64,000 nucleotides of DNA, taken from the NCBI RefSeq assembly GCF_030247185.1, contig NC_080572.1:300253656-300317655 (forward strand), read 5' to 3'. Shown piece after piece: positions 1 through 11,690 of this stretch; positions within the stretch are counted from its first letter, which is position 1; the number at the start of each line of letters is the position of its first letter. The translations under genes and the position numbers were made by a program. Source of the stretch: Malaya genurostris. Its lineage: Eukaryota; Arthropoda; Insecta; Diptera; Culicidae. Under the pieces are notes generated by a model. The model saw only the letters and a program-made list of their open reading frames with translations. It ran no database searches and was not told where the DNA came from.

Positions 1-164
1 TCAAAAGATTCTCTTTAGTTGTATCATGACAACACGATGAACTTAATCCCAAAGGATCTCAATTCATCTTATTGATTGGAAAAGTAACTCGAGATGATTT
101 AGAGATATGTAGAAGATGGAATAAAATACTTTGAGCGGTATTTAAAGAAAAAATATCATTTATT

Positions 165-315
165 AAAAGAGCAAAGCAAAGTCTTGGTATTACATTCCTT
201 TTGTGGAATTTAGCCTTTCTGTTTCAACAGACTTCGCAGCCGAATCTTAGCGTACAGAATCATTGCATGGCTAGTATTACGATCCTACTGACGATATGAA
301 TCCTTCCTCATAAAA
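165..315 (-). mobile_element. tRNA-related SINE fragment (3' part)
   Basis: This stretch matches the 3' body of the SINE at about 38.98-39.19 kb: the shared words GTGGAATTT.GCCTTTCTG and CAGACTTCGCAGCCGA.TCTTAG are seen here. The tRNA-like head with boxes A and B is missing, and the match fades after about 315. It is therefore an old, 5'-truncated copy lying on the minus strand. The family is the same as the copies at 14.9, 39.0 and 50.0 kb. Confidence 0.7.
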
Positions 316-2955
316 ATCTTAAATTTCACTCAGGTGCAATCATTAAAAAGGTCACACTTAAGTAATGTAAAAATAAATGTCAGCTAAGCGAAGCAGCCAA
401 AGAATAGTCAAAGTCGAAACGAAATGAACAACATAAATAATATTTCCCGTCTAGCAAAACGAGCTTCAAGCGCAAATTACGTTTGAATGCGTCAAACAAA
501 AGAACATGGATCAAATCTAAGATGTTTTATTATTCGCCAAGAAATCTTTTTCTCTTTCTCGATCTTCCCCAGTAAGACATGAAATAAATCACTAAAGATT
601 AGGACTGAAACAGTATCCTCTCATTTAAACAGTCTTCATTACGCCGAGTCCTAGAGTTCAAAACTTTACTACATGATTTTCGCATACTCTGACCTGAAAC
701 AACAACTCCTCTCATTTTTCTTTTCGAAACGAGCGAAACTTGCTAGCGGCCCATCGTCATCAGCTGATTTGCCGATTTGTCAGTTTTACAACAGAAAATG
801 TCACCTGTCTCGTCGAGTGGTTGAACAGAGCCATTGGACAAGCAAACTTTTGTACCATGTTAAATCAACGTACCACTTGAATGTGCTAATTACTGTATCT
901 TCCACTGAACGTGGTTAATTGTGCCGTTTGGGTACAATTAACCCTTGCATTCTGACGCTTTGTCTGATCGATTGAGAATCATTCGCCATGGGTGAACAGA
1001 AAATGGACTTTCTAAAGAATTCAGGCCACATATTGAAGATGATCTAGTTAATTTTACAGTACTTACATTGCATAGTGGAAATTTCCTTATGCCAAACAGG
1101 ATTTGGAGCCAACTCAGGTGCGAGGAAACTAAATCCGACGACGCTATCTTTGTATGTAACAGTTAACCTAGCAGCAAACCAACAGTTAACCTGAGCATAC
1201 AAAATTCATTCAGCAGAGGCGGTACCAACCGGGGATTATACACATCTTAAGATGATAAGCAAAACACTAATAACATAACGCCCATCCTCCCATTCTGTGA
1301 ATGGAATGAAAACAAACAACGGTACCTCATGGCAGATACCGACTTGTGTACGTGGAAAGGGCAAAGTTATTACTTCCTCTCGAATCCTCCGGAAGAAAAT
1401 GAGAAAAGCTAATTGAAGAATACGTAGGAAATACACACCCGGTTGTGGGAAAAACACGTGTACACGCAATATCCGTTCGTCGTTTTATCGCTGCTGTTAT
1501 TCTCGTCGCCATACGTAAGTAAGTAAGTAAGTAAGAGGTTGAAGTTGGCACTAATGGAACGCACAGTCGGAATTGGGATGAGAGCACTCGAAATGTTGAT
1601 CCGGCATCATCCGAGTCAAGATGATTTTCCAAAGACTGGATGCTTTGGCGCTCATTTTATACAACTCACTCGAAGGTGGGCTGCGAAAGCATAATCAAAA
1701 ACAAACGAGATAAACTTTTTTACATCCAAAAGAATATGCATTTTGCTCGAAACACGTATTTCGAGCAAATCGTTACACAGAACGGTATTCGCATTGGTCG
1801 GAACGCTTTTTGCCATCCTGAAACTCGGCCTCCCTTTAGCTTTTCGTATACACAAATCGTTGATGTTTCTCGCAAATTAAAACACTTGCTCTGTAGAAAG
1901 AAACATTTTGCCCGCTGGCAGGCCATAAAAGTATGAGGATGGTGAACATCTGACAGCCAAAAATTCAGTAAAAACAGATGTGCAAATGTCTAGCGCTGGG
2001 AGATTTTATTGGCGACATTAACAATGGACGAGTAGTCCGTAAATCAGCGCACAAAAAAAAAAACAATAAAACTTCTGTTCAAATTGGCTAATGAGAGTAC
2101 GTTTGAAGGTCTAGATACATACTAATCTTCGCATTCGAAATATGTCTCCGGACGCAGCGGTAGAAGAATTGGACATTTTCACGATCCGGTTCAATCAAGG
2201 TGTGACACCTTGGATTTTATTGGAGGGAAAATTTTTGGGGCGGACAGAAAATTGTTTTACGGCCCTCAGCAACAGCGGCTGAGTTTTATTGGCTGTTTGA
2301 CACGTTGGAAAGCTGTTATGAAAATAATTTCATGTTTGTTCGAGGCCATTAGAAAGGTGGATATCTCGGTTTTCACGACTGATGAGTTTTCAGAGCAGAG
2401 CAGAAACGTTCTAATCCTCCTCAGACTATATTTCTCTTTTTTTTTCGGGGTGTGGCGAATTTTTGAACGCCTAGTACTTTTTTATAGAGTTCTTTAATTT
2501 TACACGACACGATCTAGAAGCTTATTATTAGAAAATTCAAAATTTTCTCAAAAAAAAAAAACAAAATAAAAAAAAAACTACAAGCTCGAAACTATTTCTA
2601 GCGCAACCTATATCTGAACAAGATCTAGAAATCTAAGACGTGCGCGGAAAAGATTAATTCGGATAAAACTACTGTTTGAGAGGAGGCTTCAAATGAAGCG
2701 TGCTGGGTTAAGAAACAGAACTGGTTTCGTTTGGCGCACTGGCAAACATGCAGTAAAAGTGAATATTTAGGGGGACTTCTCAAAGTGTGGTTTGTTAACT
2801 TAGAGCTTTTCAGACAGGATTCTAATGCAGTTTACAAACTAAGCCTTGCGATGTTAGACGAAAAGATGTTTGAATCCTCTAAAAAGAATAGGGACCGGAA
2901 AATTACACCTTGGACTAGTTATCCTCCTCCGACGCAAGCATTGTTGAAAATTCTG
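316..2955. other. unassigned AT-rich DNA
   Basis: No supported gene. The open frames here are short (at most about 100 codons), overlap on both strands, and show no recognisable domain. A short (TAAG)n run lies at 1511-1533 and poly-A runs at about 2051 and 2550. The last 200 bp before 2955 grade into the minisatellite. Confidence 0.5.
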
Positions 2956-2959
2956 AGAC

Positions 2960-3567
2960 CTGTAGTATTCAGAATGTAGACTGTGGTCTGTAGACTAGTC
3001 TTCAGAATGTAGTCTGTAGACTATAGTCTGAAGAATGTAGCCTATAGACTGTAATCTGTAGACTGTAGTCTGTAGACTGTAGTCCGTAGACTGCAGTCTG
3101 TAGTCTGTAGACTGTAGTATGTAGACTGTAGTCTGTAGACTGTAGTCTGTAGACTGTAGCCTGTAGTCTGTAGTCTGTAGACTGTAGTCTGTAGTCTGTA
3201 GACTGTAGTCTGAAGACTGTAGTCTGTAGACTGTAGTCTGTAGACTGTAGTCTGTAGACTGTAGACTGTAGTCTGTAGACTGTAGTCTGTAGACTGTAGT
3301 CTGTAGACTGTAGACTGTAGACTGTAGACTGTAGTCTGTAGACTGTAGTCTGTAGACTGTAGTCTGTAGACTGTAGTCTGTAGACTGTAGTCTGTAGTCT
3401 GTAGACTGTAGTCTGTAGACTGTAGTCTGTAGACTGTAGTCTGTAGACTGTAGTCTGTAGACTGTAGTCTGTAGACTGTAGTCTGTAGACTGTAGTCTGT
3501 AGACTGTAGTCTGTAGACTGTAGTCTGTAGACTGTAGTCTGTAGACTGTAGTCTGTAGACTGTAGTT
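2960..3567. repeat. 14-bp minisatellite, block 1
   Basis: Tandem array of CTGTAGACTGTAGT (14 bp), itself two diverged 7-bp halves (CTGTAGA/CTGTAGT). The left edge is degenerate, with variants such as CAGAATGTAG, and the interior is nearly homogeneous with occasional 7-bp slips. The orientation is the same as in block 2 at 4.71-5.51 kb. Array homogeneity suggests recent expansion or ongoing gene conversion. Confidence 0.97.
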
Positions 3568-3574
3568 TAATTTG

Positions 3575-3798
3575 TTTTTTTACAAGGTGAAATGCATTTA
3601 CGCACGGAGTGTGGGACTCTCTACAGGACTACCCAACTGTTGATAGGGACTACCCACTAAAACACCTTGGATCTCCAACCCTACCTCCCCGGCACCACCG
3701 CTAGGTATTACTTCGGGGTGGAAGGCTATTGGTGCTCACAGCACCCTCCCCAGATTTATGCAGAATGGGGATCAGCATCCTGCTCTCGAGGAATCGAC
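3575..3798. other. spacer between minisatellite blocks, non-repeat part
   Basis: GC-richer DNA than its surroundings, starting just after a short T run that ends minisatellite block 1. It contains no long ORF. It leads directly into the 198-bp repeat array and is probably part of the same inserted unit, since base composition changes abruptly at both minisatellite borders. Confidence 0.5.
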
Positions 3799-4712
3799 CA
3801 GTTGGATGACGAGGTCGGTCCAGTGATGCCGGCCGGAGGGTAACTTCCGATTCACTGGCGCCTCGACGACCCGAAACTGATGCCGTGGAACTACTCGACT
3901 AGTCTCCGTCAAAAGATATAGTCTACCCCGACGAGGGAAGTCCTCCCGAACCGACGCTTACGGTACGCGTCTACGACTCGACCGAAAGGATGCCTAAGTC
4001 GTTCCAATGATTCCGGTTGGAGCGTGACTCCCGGTTCACTGGCGCTCAGACGATCCTAGCGGTACCACGCGACGATCTACTCATCTAGTCCCCGACAAAG
4101 GATCTAGACTACTCCGACGGAGAGTTCCCCAGCGAAGGAGAATCTCCCGACACCGAGTCTCTTACACCACACGAGACACCCGATGGAGTGCCGAGGTCGG
4201 TCCCGCGATTCCAGTTGGAGCATGGTTTCCGGTTCACTGGCGCCTCGACGACTCAAATCGGTGTTGTGGCGGCTACTCGACTAGCCCCCGCCGAAGGATC
4301 TAGCCTACACCGACGGAGAGTTCCCCGACGAAGGAGGCCCTCCCGAAACCGACGCTTTCGATTCCCGTCAACGTCCGACCGAGAGGATGCCTGGGTCGAT
4401 CCAGTGATTCCGATTGGAGGATAGCTTCCGGTTCACTGGCGCCCTGATGATCCTAGCGGTATTACGCCACGATTTACTCGTCTAGTCCCCGACGAAGGAT
4501 CTGGACTACTCGGCGACTATTCGGCGAAGGAAGTTCTCCCGACACCAAGTTCTCTGTTACACTACACGGGACATTCGAAGGAGTGCCGAGGTCGGTTCGG
4601 CGATTCCGGTTGGAGCATGTCTTCCGGTTCGCTGGCGCCTCGACGACTCGAATCGGTGTTGTGGCGACTGCTCGACTAGCCCCCGCCGAAGAATCTAGCC
4701 AACACCGACGGA
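3799..4712. repeat. ~198-bp tandem repeat with A/B alternation
   Basis: About 4.6 units of roughly 198 bp start near 3805, 4003, 4200, 4399 and 4595. Each unit opens with a word close to GATTCCGGTTGGAG, then CGGTTCACTGGCGC, then CTCGTCTAGTCCCCG. Units 1, 3 and 5 share CCTCGACGACTC and resemble each other (type A). Units 2 and 4 share GATCCTAGCGGTA (type B). The real period is thus a ~396-bp dimer. The unit length is near 66 codons, but stops occur in all frames I followed, so I see no intact coding. It could be a promoter/5'-UTR monomer array of a retrotransposon or decayed gag repeats; neither is proven. Confidence 0.8.
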
Positions 4713-5507
4713 CTGACTGCTGTCTGTAGACTGTAGTCTGTAGACTGTAGTCTGTAGACTGTAGTCTGTAGACTGTAGTCTGTAGACTGTAGCCTGTAGT
4801 CTGTAGACTGTAGTCTGTAGTCTGTAGTCTGAAGACTGTAGTCTGTAGACTGTAGTCTGTAGACTGTAGACTGTAGACTGTAGACTGTAGTCTGTAGACT
4901 GTAGTCTGTAGACTGTAGTCTGTAGACTGTAGTCTGAAGTCTGTAGTCTGTAGACTGTAGTCTGAAGTCTGTAGACTGTAGTCTGTAGACTGTAGTCTGT
5001 AGACTGTAGTCTGTAGACTGTAGTCTGTAGACTGTAGTCTGTAGTCTGTAGACTGTAGTCTGTAGACTGTAGTCTGTAGACTGTAGTCTGTAGACTGTAG
5101 TCTGTAGACTGTAGTCTGTAGACTGTAGTCTGTAGACTGTAGTCTGTAGACTGTAGTCTGTAGACTGTAGTCTGTAGACTGTAGTCTGTAGACTGTAGTC
5201 TGTAGACTGTAGTCTGTAGACTGTAGTCTGTAGACTGTAGTCTGTAGACTGTAGTCTGTAGATTGTAGTCTGTAGACTGTAGTCTGTAGACTGTAGTCTG
5301 TAGACTGTAATCTGTAGCCTGTAGTTTGTAGACTGTAGTTTGTAGACTGTAGTTTGTAGACTGTAGTTTGTAGACTGTAGTCTGTAGACTGTAGTCTGTA
5401 GACTGTAGTCTGTAGACTGTAGTCTGTAGACTGTAGTCTGTAGACTGTAGTCTGTAGACTGTAGTCTGTAGACTGTAGTCTGTAGCCTGTAGTCTGTAGA
5501 CTGTCGT
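4713..5507. repeat. 14-bp minisatellite, block 2
   Basis: Same 14-bp unit and same orientation as block 1, with a run of variants carrying TTTGTAG between about 5320 and 5375. It creates two long minus-strand frames (296 and 288 codons) because 14 is not a multiple of 3 and the unit lacks stops in these frames. The resulting peptide repeats every 14 residues (TDYSLQTTVYRLQS) and is not a credible protein. Confidence 0.97.
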
Positions 5508-5593
5508 ATATTCGGTGCCCGATCTGGAAGGATTCTTAATATCAGTATGGTCGTAGTACATTGCATGGCTGAATGACTCTGTACGCTATCAGG
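5508..5593 (+). mobile_element. SINE fragment joined to the minisatellite
   Basis: The words CCCGATCTGGAAGGATTCTTA and GTAGTACATTGCATGGCT match the middle of the tRNA-related SINE (compare 50.05-50.12 kb on the same strand). The tRNA head has been replaced by minisatellite and the tail by the start of the mariner that follows, so the fragment is boxed in by two later events. Confidence 0.65.
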
Positions 5594-6345
5594 TGTACAA
5601 CTTTGCTTCCGCTGTTTTCCGATAGGTGGCTGTATTGGCTGAGGCTGGTCAAAATACCTAGACGATAATGCCTTTAAAGTCAGCGTGTTACAGTGCCAAA
5701 CGAATTGTCATCGCCGTTTCAGTGACATTTGTTTTCGTATGATTCACGCTCGAAAATGTCTGTTTTTGTGTCCAATTCTCGCCGTTTGCGGGAAGTTTTA
5801 CTTTTCTGTTGCAATTCGAAAAAAAAATGCAGCTGAAGCGCATCGAATGCTCTCAGAAGCTTACGGTGATGCTGCTCTGAGTAAAAGAACGTGTCGGGAG
5901 TGGTTTCAACGTTTTTAAAAATGGTGATTTCGATGTCGAAGACAAACATGATAGTGGAAGAGAAAAAACCTTCAAAGATGAACAACTAGAAGCATTGCTT
6001 GATGAAGATTCGTGCCAAACCCAAGAAGAGCTTCTCGAATCGTTGAGAGTGAGTCAGCAAGCCATTTCAAAACGTCTCAATGCCCTGGGCATGATTCAGA
6101 AAGAAGGAAACTGGGTGCCGTACGAGTTGAAAACGAGGGACATCGAAACCTCACGTCGCAAAAGTTGTTAAAAAGTACCTGGAAACGCTGAATTGGGAAG
6201 TCTTGCCCCACCCGCCGTATTCCCCAGATGTCGTCCTTTCTGACTTCCACCTATTCCGTTCGATGGCACACGGCCTGGCAGATCAACATTTTCAAAAATT
6301 CGAAGAGATGGAAAAATGGATTGCTTCATGGATAGTGTCAGTTGG
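5594..6345 (+). pseudogene. mariner transposase, mauritiana type, internally deleted
   Basis: Mariners move by cut-and-paste using a DD34D transposase. The first plausible ATG is at 5756. The N-terminal DNA-binding region can be followed only by changing frame: once in a 9-A run near 5820 and once after WFQRF near 5917, where one extra T sits in a T run. Readable blocks are AAEAHRMLSEAYGDAAL, TCREWFQRF, LEALLDED and the family motif WVPYEL (canonical WVPHEL). The chain then jumps from about 6150 straight into VVKKYLETLNWEVLPHPPYS, so the first two catalytic Asp residues are gone. The third block reads SPDVVLSDFHLF. The sequence degenerates after about 6340, with no 3' end. The left end shares TGTACAACTTTGCTTC with the copy at 63.55 kb, which marks the terminal repeat. 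It is dead. The subfamily assignment rests on similarity to Mos1-like proteins. Confidence 0.88.
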
Positions 6346-9300
6346 CCGCATAGCAATATTGAGAGAGTTGTTTTTATTTATTTATTTAGATTATAGACGT
6401 TTTAACCTTAAGATCATTCACCTTTTGGACGATAAATCGGCTGTACACAGAATAAAATAATGAAGTTTACACGACGTGTAAATCAATAGTAATACTAAAT
6501 TAGCAATAAATTTGATACTTTTAGTACCATTGATCTAAAACTTAATTAAAATGCATTGATTTATCAGACAGTATTTTTAAATTAATGCTTTAAGTTTTGC
6601 TTTCATAGTATATTGAAAATTAAAGAACTGTAAAATAACGCTATATTTAATTTTCTGCTCCAAATATTTGCATGAAAAAAATTTTCTTGTGTAAGCTACA
6701 TCCGTTTCAAATAAATCAACTGAAAAATTGCCCTAAATTGGAAATGCCTAGCGAAATAATATTCTCGTCGAACCGACCATCAATTAATCGATGTTTAACA
6801 AATATTGTTTGGTGCGCAATATTGTTTTAAAACGCGTTTCTTGCCAAGTTATACCGATACCAGATATTAAAAAAAATCTATGATCTAAATGGTACTTATT
6901 CGATCCACATTAGAATTTAAAGAACGATCAGTTTCTTCGAAATTGAATACGGTATATTAGGGAAGACGTCCCCTCGAGTAGGATTTCAATCGTCTATTGC
7001 TAGTTGCTTGTCGAAGTAATGTCATTTCACGATGTTGTTGTTCATATTTTCAATAATTTCTTTTCTAACTTCCGATATTCTCAACAAAACAGTCACGTCT
7101 GAAAGTTGATTTCCGTCACAGTTGCGAAACTTTCTAGCACTGTAAAAGCAATCAATCCATTCATAAAAACTAATATAAGAATTAATTTACTGAAATGTCG
7201 GTAATCAAAAAACTTCACAGCGATCACTCACATGTGCGTCTGTCGATGATACTCGCAAAGCATCGGAACGAAAGGAGTACCGAACATCAAAGAAAAGCAA
7301 TCTTCCGTATCAACCGCAAAATAATCTTTCTCGAACAGCACCACGAGCACCTCTCTCTCACCCGCAAACACACACATACATACGCAAACCGGTAAGCCAC
7401 ATCCCGAGTGCTCATCGTACGGTACAAGATGAAGGCGCCGGAAAAGTTTCCCCACTAGAAAAGCAGTCTGTTTTTCGCCTGTCTCGAAACAGTGCACGGT
7501 GGGACGCGTGGCAGACAGTTTTTTTTTTTCTTCTGCCATTGGGTTTGTTGGCAGGATTTCGAAAAACTAATTATGCCGACGTTTCCGAATTCTTCAGTCT
7601 TGCCCTTTTGACAGAATGCTACTCAAAATAAAATGTCGCCGAGTGTTCAAATTTGATAAATGCTAAAATTTTAATTTTTTGTCCAACTTCTCATCCGCTA
7701 TGCCAAGAAATTTGCGATGGTGAATTTTTTCATCCCCAACCATTCCATTGCCAATTGGGCGTGCAACATGGACTTGATTCAATACGTTCGTGCGTGCGTG
7801 TGTGTGAGCGCTCTATTTTTTTCAGTATTCCAATTTAGAGGAATATTCTCCATCGAAATTCCAGAACTTTCTCAATGACATGACTAGAAAGGGAGTGAAC
7901 CAAACCGGAATCGATGCTTTTATTGCTACCCGGTAGATTGCGAATCCTCCAAGCAAAAGCCAGATACGGATTATAGAGCACCAGTGCATATAATTTGATT
8001 TCTCAAAAATGTTAAGGGGTTTACACTGTACGAATACGGAAAAAAAAGTATTTCAGTTCAATTATTTTGAAATATCTGAGGTTGATAGACTCTGACCTGG
8101 TCCTGTACGCTCAACAGCGAAGCCTAATGAAACAGAAGATCAAGTGTCTTTACATTGCATACACAGCCACCACAATGCGTATTTCCGACGCATAACAGTA
8201 TGTTTAATTGAGCGTCACTTATCGGCAACGAGTAGGATTGTCCAAAGTGTTAAAAATAATCGACGAGCCCACCGAGAAACCACCCCCTTAGGTATTTGTC
8301 GCTTCCGTGATGAACAGAAGCGGAAGAAGAGAAAAAAATTCTCGCTTCAGCTGAAGTTGATTCTGGTACTGCCTAGCCTTGGCTTCTCGGCTGGCTTTGA
8401 TGTTGCGGTTTTGTGATGTAGTGATATTTCGCTCAAGGGCAGTCGATGTTTGCTTGTGGAGGGTTTGTTCCAGTACCCGAAATAACCAGAGAAAAAGATG
8501 TTTTTTTTTGTTTGGTCAACAGGAGTAAACAGTTTTCCCGCTACCGACTGACTAGCATCTGGACGAAGGAAGTGTGTGCTTATGCCAGGGAGGGTAGCAC
8601 CACGGTTAACGTGGCCGTCGTGTGATTGCGGAGGTATTTCTGAGATGAAAATTGTGATAAGCACAAGTTGAACGAGCCAGATTACGTTTGCTTTTTATGA
8701 CCAATCGTTGTCCGATTGTCCGGCGGCATGATTTATAGCCTCGATGGGCTATTGTTTCGGGAAAGTAAATGGAAATTGCCGTAAGCGGATTCATTTCTTT
8801 ATGAGGATAACAATGGGTGACCGTTTTGGATTTCTGAATCTGAATGTTCTATTCTGGTGACCGGATTGCAATGAATAAGAAAATGGCTTATTCCAATGAG
8901 ATAAAATATTGTAAATTTTTGGACACTTCTCTGGGATTGATTTATTGGTTCTAAAATGAACCGATTTGTTTTTTGCGCAGTTATGTAATGTTTTTCAAAC
9001 CCATAAATGATCGGCAGTAAAAAATCAAATTCTCTAGATTGTAGTCTTTGACAATAAACTTTTAACGAAATCTGATTAAAAGCTACTATTTAGAATCGTT
9101 TGTTTTTAGCGGAGATATAAGAACAATATTATCATCTTCAAATAAGGCAGTAGTAAATTGCAGTGCAGTAAGATGTTGAAAAATCCCACAAATAATTTCT
9201 ACTAATAATGTACAAAAAAGCACAACAATTGCTTTTCAGAATGTATTTGCGGTTGGAGTAAATACCATTCAAAATACTTGCATTCGTTTACACAAATTGT

Positions 9301-10000
9301 GGTTCGTACCACCATCCATTGGCTATTTATCTCCTTTCGTTTGATGCGTTTCTGTACTCTCGAAAGGATTCATTAGATTGAAAGTTTCTGATTGGCTATG
9401 TGCAGAACCGAGAGTGATGCAAGGCGACGATTGATCGAATGGAACAAATGTGCGGTTAGGTGAAACAGGAAAGTAAGATTGCACGGTAGGGTAGATAGAA
9501 TTTTTCTCGACCGGGTTCGGTTTCCGGACGGGACGAGATCAAATGAGACACCGGGTTCACGGACGGACGACTCCTAAACGTTACAGTTTCATTGCACATA
9601 TCCTAAGTGAGTATCTTTGTGGTTAGGGAAATACAATTGTGGTAAAGATATACTTCCGAGCATTCAACTAGAATCATATCAATGAGAACCACAACTGATG
9701 GAGGAATCTAGTAGAGGTAAACTTAATCATGGGGAATCATCAAAAGATAGCATATCAGTAAACCGACGTCTAACATTCCAATCTTTTCAATCTCACCCAT
9801 TAATCTATCATCGTGGGAGATCTTTCGGTTTTAGTTATGTGAATCAATTTGATTATCAATCTTTTATCTGAGCTGTGTGTGCTTCTGAAGGTAATCTTAA
9901 ATGTATTATAAGGAATTTCATTCAAGGTGTTTCTATAATAATTAAGTAATGTAAATGTTTTACTTATCTAACGATTATCAGAAATCAAACGAATTCTGTG
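6346..10000. other. low-repeat intergenic or intronic DNA
   Basis: I find no domain-bearing ORF. A 103-codon minus frame near 7.2-7.5 kb contains a Cys/Val run encoded by a TG-rich tract and is not convincing. Compared with the rest of the window this stretch has few words shared with the repeat families, so it may be old single-copy DNA. Confidence 0.4.
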
Positions 10001-10002
10001 AT

Positions 10003-10040
10003 GCTTACCTGGAAAGAAAAGCAAGAAAAGAAAAAAAAGT
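10003..10040 (-). promoter_or_regulatory. candidate recursive splice site 1
   Basis: Read on the minus strand, a ~29-nt pyrimidine tract broken by a single G runs into TTTCCAG, immediately followed by GTAAGCATC. The 3' splice site AG and the 5' splice site GT are directly abutted (junction 10009/10008). A CTAAAC branch-like word lies about 35 nt upstream of the AG. A juxtaposed acceptor-donor pair with a long pyrimidine tract is the known signature of recursive splicing (ratcheting points) in long Drosophila introns. No exon is needed between the two halves. The surrounding DNA is low in repeats. The role is inferred from the motif only. Confidence 0.55.
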
Positions 10041-10883
10041 TTAGCAACATGGCAAAAAAATTGTTTTAGATTTCAATGTAATCTTCTTCAAACTTCTCGA
10101 TGCCATACTTTCAGAAGGATTTGTCTCATATTAAGCAATTGCTTTTTCATTTTGTTTTAATTTCTTATCGGCAGCAGTCACTGGGGGCCAGATCTAGACT
10201 AAATGGTGGATCAGGAAGCAATGCACAGTGGGAAGAAATCTATGAAAACCCAAAAAGAATTATGTAACTCATGAACTAATTGAGATAGATCAACAAACTA
10301 AAGCGTTTTTTATTTAAAAATGTCCAAGGAATTCAATGGAACGGTTTACAATGGTCGCCTGAATCACAATCCTGCTCGTTTTACCCCAAATGTACAGAAG
10401 TTTACAGTGAGGTTTCCTATAACATTCGCTCTGTAACATGAAAAGAAGTCGAGTGTGGTATTCTGGAATAGCCTACTTTCATGTAAAAAAGTCTGGTAAA
10501 ATAGCCACAAAAACGTTTCGTTCGGCCAGTGTACACTCTTCCATTCGATTATCCAGACATTTTTACATGAAATCAAGCTATTTCAGTAGACCGCACTCGA
10601 TTTCTTTTCAAGTTACAGAACAAATACTACAGAAAACCCTAAAACTGCTGGGCATTTGGGGTGAAACGAGCAGAATGGCGATTCGTGCGGCCATTAAAAA
10701 CCATTCCATTGAATTTCTTGGATTTTTTTTTACATAAGAAACACTCTTGTTTGTTGCCTTTTTCCATGGTTCCCGATTTCTTTACGGGTTTCCAGGTTTT
10801 TCCCACTGTGCAATGTCTTGCTGAAACAGTGTTTTTTTTACTTTGACATATGAGGTCGTTTTCCCTTGAAATTTTGCATTAAA

Positions 10884-11285
10884 ACAATTCAAAATGGCTA
10901 TGTAGTATTCGCCTATGACTGTTTTTCCTTTCTAAAGATAGTCTATTAAGATTATACCATGTGTGCCTCCAAATATACTTAACCTTCCCAGCTGACTGTA
11001 AAACCTTTGAATGCTTTCGATTTGATTCATCGGCTGCAGTCCACTCAGATGATGGTCGTTTTGATTCCAGAGTGAAGTGATAGATCCATGTTTCATCCAT
11101 TGTCACATATGGAAGTAAAATATCTGATTTATTACCTGTTAATATGACCAAACACTTCTCTGACTCGCCAACACGCTGGAGATTCAAGTTGACTGTGTGT
11201 AAACGCGGCACCCACAGTGAAAAGAGCTTTTTCATGGTCATAATTATAAACACACTGCCTTCTAATATCTTTACTGGCTGTTCTT
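10884..11285 (-). pseudogene. mariner transposase fragment, irritans-like
   Basis: On the minus strand a 124-codon frame carries MKKLFSLWVPRL (the WVPREL-type motif), ESEKCLVIL, then TMDETWIYHFTLES with the first catalytic Asp, and SAGKV. These match the middle of the intact-like copy at 47.9-49.0 kb in the same order. N-terminal residues and the other two catalytic Asp residues are missing, and readable similarity ends near 10884. The upstream edge at 11285 abuts a MITE-like unit, which may have cut the element. Confidence 0.8.
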
Positions 11286-11287
11286 TT

Positions 11288-11690
11288 TTGCCTTTCTCTA
11301 TAGAAAGGTATTAGAATTGTTGGAAAAACCGACTTTCGAACGGAACCTCGGAGACCCATAGTGTTATATACCATTCGACTCAGTTCGACGAGATCGGAAA
11401 ATGTCTGTGACTGTGTGTGCACTTTTCGAAGAAATTTTTACCGCTCAAATGGCTGTGACTTCTTATTCAGGAGATATAAAAGTATAAGTGACGTAACCGA
11501 CGAAACGTGTTGTTTTTTACCGCACATGTTTCTCGGAGATGGCTGAACCGATTTTAACAAGCTTAGGCTCTTTGAAAGCTACTATTGAGCCATTGATCAA
11601 GATCGAAAATCAAATGACTGCGACTTCTGTTTCCGGAGATATGATGGTATAAGTGACGTATAACCGATTTTGCAAGTTTCCTAAGGGCTG
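11288..11690 (-). mobile_element. MITE-like unit, family of 61-63 kb
   Basis: Starting with CCTTTCTCTATAGAAAGG and AACCGACTTTCGAACGGA, this is the reverse orientation of the end of the units at 61.2-62.9 kb. The internal conserved words are CGACTCAGTTCGACGAGATC, AAGTGCACA-like sequence, TCTCGGAGATGGCTGAACCG and ATAAGTGACGTA. The CA microsatellite seen in the other copies is reduced to a few repeats here. No coding capacity is seen. Confidence 0.75.

Noticed and set aside
4676..5566. Two long minus-strand ORFs (296 and 288 codons)
   Set aside because: They are read-through of the 14-bp minisatellite in two frames; the peptide simply repeats every 14 residues.
7228..7539. 103-codon minus ORF beginning MAEEKKK
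   Set aside because: Contains a Cys/Val run encoded by a TG-rich microsatellite and has no recognisable domain.
9590..9625. Exon end with donor at CCTAAGTGAGTATC
   Set aside because: A donor-like word alone, with no open frame or acceptor that fits.
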